From positions 62,001 through 126,000 of the forward strand of contig PZPK01000011.1 of NCBI GenBank assembly GCA_006212045.1: a DNA stretch of 64,000 nt. Direction: 5' to 3'. The stretch comes from Oleiphilus sp. Lineage in GTDB: Bacteria > Pseudomonadota > Gammaproteobacteria > Pseudomonadales > Oleiphilaceae. Numbering within the stretch: position 1 is the stretch's first letter; each line of letters begins with the position of its first letter. The notes under the pieces are model-generated. The model searched no databases and had not been told where the DNA came from. It worked only from the letters and a program-made list of their open reading frames with translations. A program made the translations under genes and the position numbers. This document shows positions 28,103 through 36,356 of the stretch, one piece after another.

Positions 28103-28459
28103 TCAACTTTCGAGAATGGTTTCGAAACCACCGAAGATCATGCGCATACCATCGAATGGCATGGCATCAGGGCCCATTGCCTTGAAGCGCGGGTCCTCCA
28201 TTGCCAAGGGCATGCCCTTTTCGCGCACGGCTTTGGATGGCCAGGTAATCCAGGAAAAGGCAACATTCTCGTCGTCTTCACGCTTCACTGCCATACTGAA
28301 GGAAGTGATTTTGCCTTCCGGCACATCGTCTCCCCAGCATTCGACACATGAAAGTGCGCCATGGTCCTTGAAGACTTCGGCGGCGATTTTCGCCATTGCG
28401 ATGTAAGCCTCTTTGTTGGCTTTCGGAACCGGGGTAATAAATCCATCGACATAGTGCAT
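28103..28459 (-). CDS. DUF1428 (YbaA-like) protein
   Basis: A 118-residue protein beginning MHYVDGFITPVPKANKEAY and containing CVECWGDDVPEGKITSF and FDGMRMIFGGFE. These are typical of the DUF1428 family that includes E. coli YbaA; its function is unknown. The fold is a ferredoxin-like dimer in relatives. GGAG precedes the ATG. It is the last of a set of minus-strand genes (VOC, metallo-beta-lactamase fold, DUF4239) and may share a transcript. Confidence 0.88.
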   Translation of the reverse strand: MHYVDGFITPVPKANKEAYIAMAKIAAEVFKDHGALSCVECWGDDVPEGKITSFSMAVKREDDENVAFSWITWPSKAVREKGMPLAMEDPRFKAMGPDAMPFDGMRMIFGGFETILES

Positions 28460-28530
28460 CAGTATTCTCCTTTCTGGGGTGGGTTACGACGGCTGTTGCA
28501 TCTGCTTCGCCGCCACTGCGTAACAGGGGT

Positions 28531-28902
28531 TTATATGTGTTGATCAATCAGGATCAGATTGCCATCCGGATCACTCAGCGTCAGACTGCCCGGGCCGCTG
28601 GTGTCGGGTTCGACTTCCGATTGCAGGGTCAGACCTGCAGCTTTCAGTGCCTCTTGAATAGCGCGAACGTCGGGCCCGGACTTGGTTAAACTGGCGTTCT
28701 GATCCCAGCCGGGATTAAAGGTCAAGATGTTCTGTTCAAACATGCCCTGAAAAAGACCGATCAGATGGTCGCCGTTTTTCATGATCAACCAGCTTTCCGC
28801 TTCGTCGCCACCAAATACCTTGAAGCCGAGTTTCTCGTAAAACTGTCGGGAAATCGCAATGTCCCTGACCGCCAGACTGACGGAAAATGCGCCCAGTTGC
28901 AT
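28531..28902 (-). CDS. VOC-family (glyoxalase-like) protein
   Basis: A 123-residue vicinal-oxygen-chelate protein: [28 protein letters not shown] at the start and [14 protein letters not shown] at the end, the paired beta-alpha-beta repeats. The family includes glyoxalase I, dioxygenases and drug-binding proteins. The ATG at 28902 follows AGGGAG. Metal ligands and the substrate cannot be assigned. It lies 37 bases downstream of the metallo-beta-lactamase fold gene on the same strand. Confidence 0.85.
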   Translation of the reverse strand: MQLGAFSVSLAVRDIAISRQFYEKLGFKVFGGDEAESWLIMKNGDHLIGLFQGMFEQNILTFNPGWDQNASLTKSGPDVRAIQEALKAAGLTLQSEVEPDTSGPGSLTLSDPDGNLILIDQHI

Positions 28903-28939
28903 GTTGTTCTCCCTCATCATTTGTCTCACTCGTACTGGT

Positions 28940-29542
28940 TCAGGCAATGGCGAGCATCAGCTCCGACAGCACTTTTCCGGCGTCTCTGAAGACAGGCCAG
29001 CCATCCCCCGGCAATACGGCCTGAAGCGTGGAGATGGATGCCAGTCGGCTGACACTCTCTATGGCCGCGGCCTTGTTTTTGAGCTTGGCGTCCGGCAGTA
29101 AACACAAGCTGCCACCCTTGTGCGCGCGAATCAAATCACCGGTGACAAGCGTATCTCCATCAAGTACGAAGGCCAGCTCGCCTTCGGTTTTGGAACCTGA
29201 CAGGGTGTAGACATCCAGATCCCGGAAAAGTTTTTCGTTATCGCCAAGCCAGCGTGCGCAGAGGATCGGGAAGTTGTTCTGTTCCGATGCGGGCCCCCAG
29301 ATTTCTGCGCCGGTTAATTGTGCGAGCGCCTCGGCATCGCGAACATGATCCGAATTGGAAATCAGTATCAGACTGGCCCCGCCTAGCGACATGAGGTGCT
29401 GTGTATCGTGCGCTGACAGCGGAAGTGGGTCGAAGACAATATTGCCTTCCTCCCTGAGCCAAAGATAGCTGTGAAAATCGATGTTGCGTGTTTCGTCGAA
29501 TTGGGTCCAGCAATACAGACTGTCTTTGTGAAGCTGTTTCAT
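28940..29542 (-). CDS. Metallo-beta-lactamase-fold protein with altered metal site
   Basis: A 200-residue protein with the overall fold. [18 protein letters not shown] near the N-terminus looks like strand sequence, [13 protein letters not shown] occupies the usual HxHxDH position, and TGDLIRAH is the second ligand region. The first His pair is missing (SNSDH instead of HxHxDH), so metal binding and hydrolase activity are doubtful. AGGAGG precedes the ATG. It is flanked by the VOC gene and a DUF4239 gene in the same orientation, suggesting one transcription unit. Confidence 0.75.
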   Translation of the reverse strand: MKQLHKDSLYCWTQFDETRNIDFHSYLWLREEGNIVFDPLPLSAHDTQHLMSLGGASLILISNSDHVRDAEALAQLTGAEIWGPASEQNNFPILCARWLGDNEKLFRDLDVYTLSGSKTEGELAFVLDGDTLVTGDLIRAHKGGSLCLLPDAKLKNKAAAIESVSRLASISTLQAVLPGDGWPVFRDAGKVLSELMLAIA

Positions 29543-29566
29543 GGCGGCCTCCTGTCGGAATAATGT

Positions 29567-30358
29567 TTAGGGTTTAAGGCTGTCGTAAAGCGTCACCATG
29601 GGGGCCTGGCTGACCTGGATGACACCGCGTTTCGGACGGTCGAGGTCAATGATGATGAATACAATCAATGTGATCAAGAGCGATACCAGCAACAAGGGGA
29701 CGGAGATGCGTTTGCCGCTGAGCCCGGAGGAATACCCCATGATGCCGCCGGAGGAGACGAATACGATAAACAACAGCAGCAGGACGGCTTCCGGCACATG
29801 CATTTGCAGCAGGGCATTACGCTTGCCCTGCGTGTCAATCACATCATTCAGTGATTTTATGAATGCACCGGTGGTGACGGGTCTCGGGTCGATGTCGGTG
29901 GCATTGACGGCGAGTTGCCATAGCGCATTCTGTGTCTGAAAGATTTTTTCGTCATAGCTGCGACGTGCTTCCTGACGCGTCAGGTCGAGCTGACCGATGG
30001 CGACACGTAACTCGACGTATTCCAGAAACAGGAGCTTGGCCTCTTCCCGCAGATTGTCAGGCAATAGCTCAACGCGCAGCACGGCGGTACCGATGGCATT
30101 GGTTTCGTCAATCAATGCCATATTGCGACTGTCGAAGCGTTGCATCGACATGCTGAAGGTAAAGCCCAGCAGCAGGGCAAGTAAACCCAGGATGCTGGCC
30201 TGCACGGAACCGGTCAGCGCCTTGACCTCGTCATCCGTTCGGGCCTGCACATAGCAACCCACCTTAAAGCCCGCCTCACTGCACAGTACGATGGCGAAAA
30301 AAAGTATGCCTGCAATGACTACGCTGCTGTACCCGTATAGCAGTTCGAATTCGTTCAT
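29567..30358 (-). CDS. DUF4239 (bestrophin-like) membrane protein
   Basis: A 263-residue inner-membrane protein with about four hydrophobic segments (residues ~8-27, ~52-68, ~187-203, ~215-240). The signature SILGLLALLLGFTFSMSMQRFDSRN followed by DETNAIGTAVLR is typical of the DUF4239 family. In Pfam this family is called bestrophin-like; channel activity is unproved. AGGAG precedes the ATG. It is 24 bases upstream of the metallo-beta-lactamase fold gene. Confidence 0.82.
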   Translation of the reverse strand: MNEFELLYGYSSVVIAGILFFAIVLCSEAGFKVGCYVQARTDDEVKALTGSVQASILGLLALLLGFTFSMSMQRFDSRNMALIDETNAIGTAVLRVELLPDNLREEAKLLFLEYVELRVAIGQLDLTRQEARRSYDEKIFQTQNALWQLAVNATDIDPRPVTTGAFIKSLNDVIDTQGKRNALLQMHVPEAVLLLLFIVFVSSGGIMGYSSGLSGKRISVPLLLVSLLITLIVFIIIDLDRPKRGVIQVSQAPMVTLYDSLKP

Positions 30359-30418
30359 GTTTGCTCCTGAAGTGTTGGCAAGGCGGCCTATTGGGCCAGT
30401 GGGGAAAGAGTATCTGGC

Positions 30419-31381
30419 TCAGCTACCAAAGAATGTCAGGCTGAGGTAAAGGTAGAGCAGGTAGGCCAATAAAAGCACCGCACCTTCGCTGCGGCTCAGA
30501 ATGCGTTTTGTGAACAGAAAGAGTAACAGCAGCAGGGCGGTCCCGAATACCACCCATTGGTCAAACTGCATGATTCTTTCGTGTACCGGTAAGGGTTGCA
30601 GCAGAGCTGAAATACCCAAAATGCCAAGGATATTGAAGATATTGCTTCCGAGCACATTGCCCACCGCGACATCCGCCTGTTTACGAATAGCCGCAATCAG
30701 CGAAATTGACAGCTCGGGCAGGGAGGTGCCCACCGCAACCAGCGTCAGGCCTATCAAGGCTTCAGATACCTGGAAATAAGTCGCAATGCCGATGGCGCCG
30801 GTCAGCAACAATTGAGAACCGCCGATCATGAGTACCAGACCGAGCACGATGGCCCCGGCAATGCCAAGCGTGTTTGAAGGCAGCGTGGTGACGGCTTCGC
30901 TTTCCGCCTGATGCAGATCACCTGATGGCAGGTGCTGTGTGCGCTCGGTTCGATAGGCCCAAACCAGATAGCCGGCCAGAGACAGAATGAATATTGCAGC
31001 GTCCGTGGTGCTGACATGCTGGTCGATAATCAGCACCAGAAACAGCGCTGTGGCGGCGACCATGATCACGGCATCTCGCCATAGCACCAGTGGTTTGGCC
31101 GCCAGCGGTGTGATGATTGCGCAGAGCCCGAGAATCAGCAGGATATTTCCGATATTGCTGCCAACGACATTACCAACAGCAATGTCCGGGCTTGAACTCA
31201 GGGCGGCATCGATCGACACCACCAGCTCTGGTGCCGAGGTTCCGAAACCGACAATCACCAGACCACTCAGCAAAGGGGAGACGCCGAGACGTTTTGACGT
31301 CGCCAGCGCTCCGCGGATCAAAGCTTCTCCGCCAAAGGTCAGCAGCAGCACCCCCAAACCGAGATAGAAGGCATTTTGCAT
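30419..31381 (-). CDS. Calcium/sodium antiporter (YrbG family)
   Basis: A 320-residue inner-membrane exchanger with ten hydrophobic segments in two inverted repeats. Each repeat has the ion-binding signature: FGTSAPELVVSIDAALSS with VGNVVGSNIGN in the first, and VGTSLPELSISLIAAIR with VGNVLGSNIFN in the second. The acidic and polar residues in the paired GTS-PE motifs bind the cations in CaCA family members. Length is normal. It has its own short leader before the ATG (GGAG). Confidence 0.92.
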   Translation of the reverse strand: MQNAFYLGLGVLLLTFGGEALIRGALATSKRLGVSPLLSGLVIVGFGTSAPELVVSIDAALSSSPDIAVGNVVGSNIGNILLILGLCAIITPLAAKPLVLWRDAVIMVAATALFLVLIIDQHVSTTDAAIFILSLAGYLVWAYRTERTQHLPSGDLHQAESEAVTTLPSNTLGIAGAIVLGLVLMIGGSQLLLTGAIGIATYFQVSEALIGLTLVAVGTSLPELSISLIAAIRKQADVAVGNVLGSNIFNILGILGISALLQPLPVHERIMQFDQWVVFGTALLLLLFLFTKRILSRSEGAVLLLAYLLYLYLSLTFFGS

Positions 31382-31566
31382 CTAGTAGTCTCCGGGCCAT
31401 TTCGAAGCCGTGTCAGGGGTTGAAGAGCCTGCGGTTCAGGCAAGCCATGTGCTGGGAGCATTCTATGCTTAATTGGCAGCGGGAGAATACAGAAACAATG
31501 CTTCAGTGAAGGTAATTCGATTCGTTGTGGTCGCTGTGAAGCTCTGTTTAAACTGATCCAGGTGCA

Positions 31567-32172
31567 TCATCCGGCCGTGAATAGTGTCAGTATGGTGACG
31601 ATGGCGGCCAAACCCAGCGCGGCGGCGATTACCTGAACCAGTCCGTCGCGCTCCAGTAGTCCCATTCCCATCATGATCACGATGGCGGCCGGTGCCAGAT
31701 TGGTCAGAGGAAGAGGGATGGCAATGATGCAGCCGAGCAGGGCCAGGACAATGCCATTGATACGGTCGACGATGGGCGCTTCGGTAAAGTGCCAGCGTGG
31801 CCGGATATAGCGTTCAATTTTACGCACTCTTGGAGCTACGCTCAGTAACGCGGATTTCACCTTGTCCGGCGGTAACTGTCGATCAAGAATAAAACGCGGC
31901 AAGCGGGCCTGCCGTAATCCAAGCGCCATTTGCGCGCCAAGCGCAATCACCAGCAGGCCGGAGATAATTGAAATCAGCGGCAACACGTTAAACACAGCAA
32001 TCAGGATCAAAAGCATACCGAATGAGCGATCGCCCAAACCTTCTGTCAGAGTGCGCAGACTGACATTGGCATGGTCACTGCGTTCGGCGAGCGAACGCAG
32101 GACTTCAGAGGTCCGGCTGCGGGTTTCGTTTGGGACTGAAAACAGGGGCGCAGGTTCGGGTTGACTGGTCAA
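31567..32172 (-). CDS. ExoD-family membrane protein
   Basis: The product resembles ExoD of rhizobia (exopolysaccharide synthesis, alkaline tolerance), with RSLAERSDHANVSLRTLTEGLGDRSFGMLLILIAVFNVLP near its start and several membrane segments, including IPLPLTNLAPAAIVIMMGMGLLERDG. The hallmark is the GDR-FG motif preceding the first membrane helix. The start is uncertain: a TTG at 32172 has GGAGG 13 bases upstream (201 residues), while a TTG at 32244 would give 225 residues without a good ribosome-binding site. Function beyond membrane localisation is unknown. Confidence 0.8.
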   Translation of the reverse strand: MTSQPEPAPLFSVPNETRSRTSEVLRSLAERSDHANVSLRTLTEGLGDRSFGMLLILIAVFNVLPLISIISGLLVIALGAQMALGLRQARLPRFILDRQLPPDKVKSALLSVAPRVRKIERYIRPRWHFTEAPIVDRINGIVLALLGCIIAIPLPLTNLAPAAIVIMMGMGLLERDGLVQVIAAALGLAAIVTILTLFTAG

Positions 32173-32413
32173 GGGGCTTCGTTTTGCCTCCGGGGTGATG
32201 ATGGTTGCGGCATGCCTGGAATTTAAAGGTGCAAGGCAGAGCAACGCCGATGGTGCGATAGTCGTCTGCGATCGCTCCAGTATAACGCAAGACTACTGGT
32301 CTGTGCGGCCTGAATGAAGCCCGGTTAACCGGCAGGCGATGCCTCATTTTTTTTAAACTGTACTACGCTTGTTGGTGCAACAACGTGTTCAGCAACAGAT
32401 AGGTCTCGGGATT

Positions 32414-33139
32414 ATGATCAGGATTATTTTCGCATCTGCTGTATTGGTATTCGCATCGTTGGCCAGTGCCAAGGATTTCACTTTACTCACTTCCGAACCT
32501 GCGCGTAAGGCCAAGCAGGAAGTCAGCGTGGAAGAGCTCTTTATCGAGGTGATTCAGGAAGTGTTCAAGCGTTCCGGCATGAATGTCCGGGTGGAACAGG
32601 GGCCCTGGATCAAGGCACAGCGCAGAGTTGAGCGCTCTGTGCCAGAGGATCGGTATCTGATCGCACCGCTGACGCGAATTCCAGAGCGTGAAGACAAGTA
32701 CGACTGGATTATCCCGCTTCGCTCTTACACACTTCAGTTTGTGACCGTAGACAAGTCTGTTAATTTGTCTGATCTGGAAGCGCTAAAACAACAGGAAGTC
32801 TGTGTCCTGCGCGAGTCGGCAGCCGAGCAGAAACTCAAGGAATGGGAGTTTCCGGATATTCTGAGCCGGGTGCAGGAACAAAAATGCTACAAGGAGCTAC
32901 GGTCCGGCAAACGCAAAGTCGTGCTGGCTCATGGTGAACGTGCCGCGAGAGCGCTCTACGAGCAAGTGGGTGGTAAGGTAGACGAATTGATCTTTGGGCG
33001 TCCCTTCACTGAATATACCGTGTATCTGGCGGCCACCAAGGCATCGATTACGGAACCTGTTAAAGAGCAGCTGTTGCAGTCTCTGGTTGGGATGAAGATC
33101 GACGGTACTTACGACAAGATTTTCGCCAAGTACAAATGA
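32414..33139 (+). CDS. Periplasmic substrate-binding-like protein
   Basis: A 241-residue exported protein with a signal peptide (residues 1-20, ending ASLASA) and an SBP_bac_3-like two-lobed fold: EVFKRSGMNVRVEQGPWIKAQRRVE and LKQQEVCVLRESAAEQKL. Such solitary binding proteins without a permease are common in marine gammaproteobacteria. The ATG at 32414 fits the signal peptide. A strong hairpin lies 80 bases after the stop. Ligand unknown. Confidence 0.78.
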   Translation: MIRIIFASAVLVFASLASAKDFTLLTSEPARKAKQEVSVEELFIEVIQEVFKRSGMNVRVEQGPWIKAQRRVERSVPEDRYLIAPLTRIPEREDKYDWIIPLRSYTLQFVTVDKSVNLSDLEALKQQEVCVLRESAAEQKLKEWEFPDILSRVQEQKCYKELRSGKRKVVLAHGERAARALYEQVGGKVDELIFGRPFTEYTVYLAATKASITEPVKEQLLQSLVGMKIDGTYDKIFAKYK

Positions 33140-33217
33140 CCGAAACAGGATCAGCAGGGCTTTAAGTTTTTTCATATCCCCGATCGAGCGCAATCTCTGT
33201 TGGCTATTCTGTCTCCC

Positions 33218-33246
33218 CGGCACTGAATCCTGAGCATTCGGTGCCG
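33218..33246 (+). terminator. Strong hairpin, possible terminator
   Basis: CGGCACTGAAT (33218-33228) pairs with ATTCGGTGCCG (33236-33246) over 11 positions with one T-G wobble and a seven-base loop. No T-run follows, so it may be a terminator of the substrate-binding gene lacking a classic tail, or another RNA element. Confidence 0.4.
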
Positions 33247-33308
33247 TTGCATGTTAGTCTGATTCTCCATCAATAGCCGTCAAAAATCAGGCTTGCAAGA
33301 GGGAATGC

Positions 33309-34610
33309 ATGACAGAAAATAATGGACAACCTCCGGAAAAGTCACCGGCCAAGGATGCCAAGGGCGTGAGTCGTGAAACCAAGAATATGACTTCGATGTC
33401 ATCCAACTATCGGAGCTCGCGCGACGCGTTGGGCACAGGAAAGCTCGCCGTGGATGGGGTGCTTGCTGTCACGGATATTGTCGAAGACATGCATCAGACG
33501 ATTGTGAGCATGGCTGGGGCGCTTGGAAAGTCTGAAAGCGGTCGTACGTCCGGTATTAGCGGTCTTGTTTATCAGAGTATCAGAAGCATATCCGGGTTGG
33601 TCGGGAGTGCGATGGCTCTGCCGCTGCAGCATTTGTCTGAACTGGCCGATGACCGCCCTTCCTCTCGGGAACGAGAGGCCATACTGGGGGCCATCAATGG
33701 CGTGATGGGTGATTATCTGGCCTCTTCCGCCAATCCACTCGCCATCAGTATGCAGTTCAGGCGCGATGGCCGCACTCTTGATAGAGCGGCGCTGGCTGAA
33801 CAGCTGCGCAGTAGCAATGGACGACTGTTGATCATGGTGCATGGTCTTTGCATGAATGATCTGCAATGGCAACGCGAAGGCCATGATCATGGTGCGATTC
33901 TGGCCGCAGAGCATGACCTTTCGTCTGTTTATCTGCACTACAATTCCGGCAAGCATATTTCTGACAACGGCCGGGAGTTTTCCGAATTGTTGCAAATGCT
34001 GGTCGATATTTCTGATGTTCCCCTGTCGCTGAATCTTTTGGCGCACAGCATGGGAGGGCTAGTGTCACGCAGTGCTTTTTATTATGCGCAGTCTGTCGGA
34101 CACACATGGCCGGAGCAAACTGAAAAGCTCATTTGCCTTGGCACGCCGCATCATGGAGCGGCGCTGGAGAAAGGCGGTAACTGGCTTGAAAACATACTGA
34201 AAGTCAGTCCCTAAAGCGCGCCGTTCGCCAGGCTGGCCAGATTACGCAGCGCCGGCGTGACCGATTTGCGCTATGGTTTTGTGCGCTCAGAAGACTGGCA
34301 CGGAAAAGATGCGCATGCCTTGTCCGAGGCGCCGCTGAATGTGCTTGCTTTACCGGACGGTGTGGACGCGTACGCCATTGCGGGCACGATACGCAAAGAG
34401 GCCGGCAAGTTTGATGAGCTCATTGTTGGCGACGGACTGGTGAATGTTGCCAGTGCGCTGGGACACCACAAACTCAAGGAAAAAACGCTCGGCTTTGCCG
34501 GAGACCGGCAGTGGATTCTGCGCGGCGTCAATCACATGGCATTGTTGAATCATCCCGAGGTTCTGGAAGTGCTGAAACAGATATTTTCCATCCAGGGCGC
34601 TTTGCGCTGA
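33309..34610 (+). pseudogene. Lipase-like alpha/beta hydrolase gene interrupted by an in-frame TAA
   Basis: The gene starts at ATG 33309. Residues ~30-170 form a polar, mixed region, and the hydrolase core follows: LIMVHGLCMNDLQW then LLAHSMGGLVSRSA with the GxSxG-type serine (AHSMGG), then CLGTPHHGAALE. Reading stops at TAA 34212-34214, after residue 301. The same frame then continues open from 34215 to 34610 with SAPFARLARLRSAGVTDLRYG and, near the end, GVNHMALLNHPEVLEVL, which supplies the expected catalytic His. In relatives I recall SPY[ST]APFARL at this site, so the TAA replaces a Tyr codon. It is a nonsense mutation, not a frameshift; sequencing error remains possible. Confidence 0.85.
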
Positions 34611-34622
34611 ATGCAAATTTCC

Positions 34623-35279
34623 TTACTGCCTGATCGCCCTTAGCGCAGAATACATATCCACACCCAGCACTTCAAAGTCCTGCTGCTCGACAATGTCGAA
34701 CCCCAGTTTTTCGAGCATAGGGGCATAGTCATAGATGCGATGCACGGCATTCCCTGCCGCGAGGAAAAAAGCACTGGCGGCGGCATACCAGTAAAGATTC
34801 TGGAAGCCCTGTTTGAGCAGGTTGCCCTGACCGGGTTTGAAATCACCAATGACCATGGCGCCGCCCGGATTGCAGTGTCGGGCCAGATGCTGCAAAAGAA
34901 GCGTCATCTTGTCCCGGTCAAAGACATTCAGGAAAAAGTTCGCGACCACTACGTCATAATTCCCGAAGTCTTCGAACTTCAGGATATCGCCCAGAATGGT
35001 GTCTATGTTGAGCTCTGCTGCATTTGTTTGATTCGCCACATTTTTTTGCAGTCTGGAAAGCATGGTAGGGGAGATATCCACGACGGTAACCTGAGCGCCC
35101 AACGAAGCGGCATGAATCGCATCTTTTCCAAGACCGGCACCGGCTATCAGCACGTTGGATTCAGGACCGAGCGTATCCTGACGAAGCATCGCCAGCTTGC
35201 AATTGTGAATCGCATTGCCACTGTAGGCTTTACTCAGCGCATCGTAGGCCGGGCCGACCAGTTTGTATTTATCGAGCAT
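34623..35279 (-). CDS. SAM-dependent methyltransferase
   Basis: A 218-residue class I methyltransferase. Motif I VLIAGAGLGKDAIHAASLG lies about residues 43-61, then VTVVDISPTML, with motif IV region YDVVVANFFLNVFD near 108. Substrate is unknown; small-molecule methylation is most likely. It has no signal peptide. It is convergent with the broken hydrolase gene, 12 bases apart. Confidence 0.83.
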   Translation of the reverse strand: MLDKYKLVGPAYDALSKAYSGNAIHNCKLAMLRQDTLGPESNVLIAGAGLGKDAIHAASLGAQVTVVDISPTMLSRLQKNVANQTNAAELNIDTILGDILKFEDFGNYDVVVANFFLNVFDRDKMTLLLQHLARHCNPGGAMVIGDFKPGQGNLLKQGFQNLYWYAAASAFFLAAGNAVHRIYDYAPMLEKLGFDIVEQQDFEVLGVDMYSALRAIRQ

Positions 35280-35458
35280 TACGGGAACTTTAAAAGAAGT
35301 GAAGTTGAAGGCACATCTGCGGTGCCAGTCTAACGTTCCGGGAGTGGATGTGGAAGGGTTGATCGCCGGAAATTTCGCCCCGATAGCCGTATTAAACCCA
35401 GGCTTTGCCTAGTGTTTGGGTCCTCGCTAACATCACTTAAGTGTAATTAAGCCAAAGG

Positions 35459-36346
35459 TTATTCCGTGACTTTGGCTTTTTTGCTGTTCGGCCTTTTGGA
35501 AGTTGAAGCGGCGTTTGCTTCTGTCAGGTGGCGATGTCGCGTGTCATTTTTGCCGCAGGCCTCTCCCAGTATCACCGCGGTATATTCTTCCGGTGCTTCG
35601 GAAGGCGCCCAGTGGCCACAGTCAGGCACAACCCTGACACTCCGCGGGTGCATTAGACTGGCCTGATGGCTTGCCACATAAGGGTCGTTTTCACCCCAGA
35701 TCAAATCGATCGGAACCTGCTCTGACAAGCGCTTGAGGCGCGCCTGCCAGGGGATAAACTTATCCATATCGGCACTGCGATACAGCTTCAGGATATGAAA
35801 GCGCGTGCGCCATTGGGTAAGTTTGCCTTCGTATACCCGTCGCAGACCCGTCTCGCTTAAACGGCGAGAGCCACGTTTGAGTTCGAGTTTGAATATGGGC
35901 CAATTCATGACCAGCATGGAAAGTTCACCCAATACCGGAGTACGCCAAACGGTGGCCCATTCATGCCAGGTGTAGAGGTGACTGAAAGGAAAGTCGCCGC
36001 CAATGATGCGCTTTACCTTGTGCGGATATTTACAGGCCCAGAGCAAGCCGAAAATTCCGCCCCAGTCATGTATGACGAGATCCAGCGGTGTGGGCAGTTC
36101 AAGCTGTTCAACCAATTGATCAACGAACTCGGCATAGTCATCCAGTTCGTAGCGAAAATCTTCGGGTAAGCCGCTACGAAAGAATCCCGGCATGTCAGGG
36201 GCATAGCAAGTGTAGCGGTGTTTTACCTGTTCGATAAGACCGTCCCAGAGTTCCGCCGAATCCGGCACGCCATGCAGCATCAGCAAAGGTTCGCCGCTAC
36301 CCACCTGATTGACAAAAATAGGCGTTTGATTGAAATCGATAAACAT
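35459..36346 (-). CDS. Alpha/beta hydrolase (epoxide hydrolase-like)
   Basis: A 295-residue cytoplasmic hydrolase. LLMLHGVPDSAELW contains the oxyanion HGxP region, and VIHDWGGIFG near residues 98-107 is the nucleophile elbow with Asp as in epoxide hydrolases and haloalkane dehalogenases. DCGHWAPSEAPEEY holds the catalytic His. The ATG at 36346 follows AGGGAG; the frame is open further but those residues are not family-like. It is the second gene of an operon with the amidohydrolase, 10 bases apart. A clear paralogue is encoded at 58065. Substrate unknown. Confidence 0.85.
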   Translation of the reverse strand: MFIDFNQTPIFVNQVGSGEPLLMLHGVPDSAELWDGLIEQVKHRYTCYAPDMPGFFRSGLPEDFRYELDDYAEFVDQLVEQLELPTPLDLVIHDWGGIFGLLWACKYPHKVKRIIGGDFPFSHLYTWHEWATVWRTPVLGELSMLVMNWPIFKLELKRGSRRLSETGLRRVYEGKLTQWRTRFHILKLYRSADMDKFIPWQARLKRLSEQVPIDLIWGENDPYVASHQASLMHPRSVRVVPDCGHWAPSEAPEEYTAVILGEACGKNDTRHRHLTEANAASTSKRPNSKKAKVTE

Positions 36347-36356
36347 GCGCCACTCC

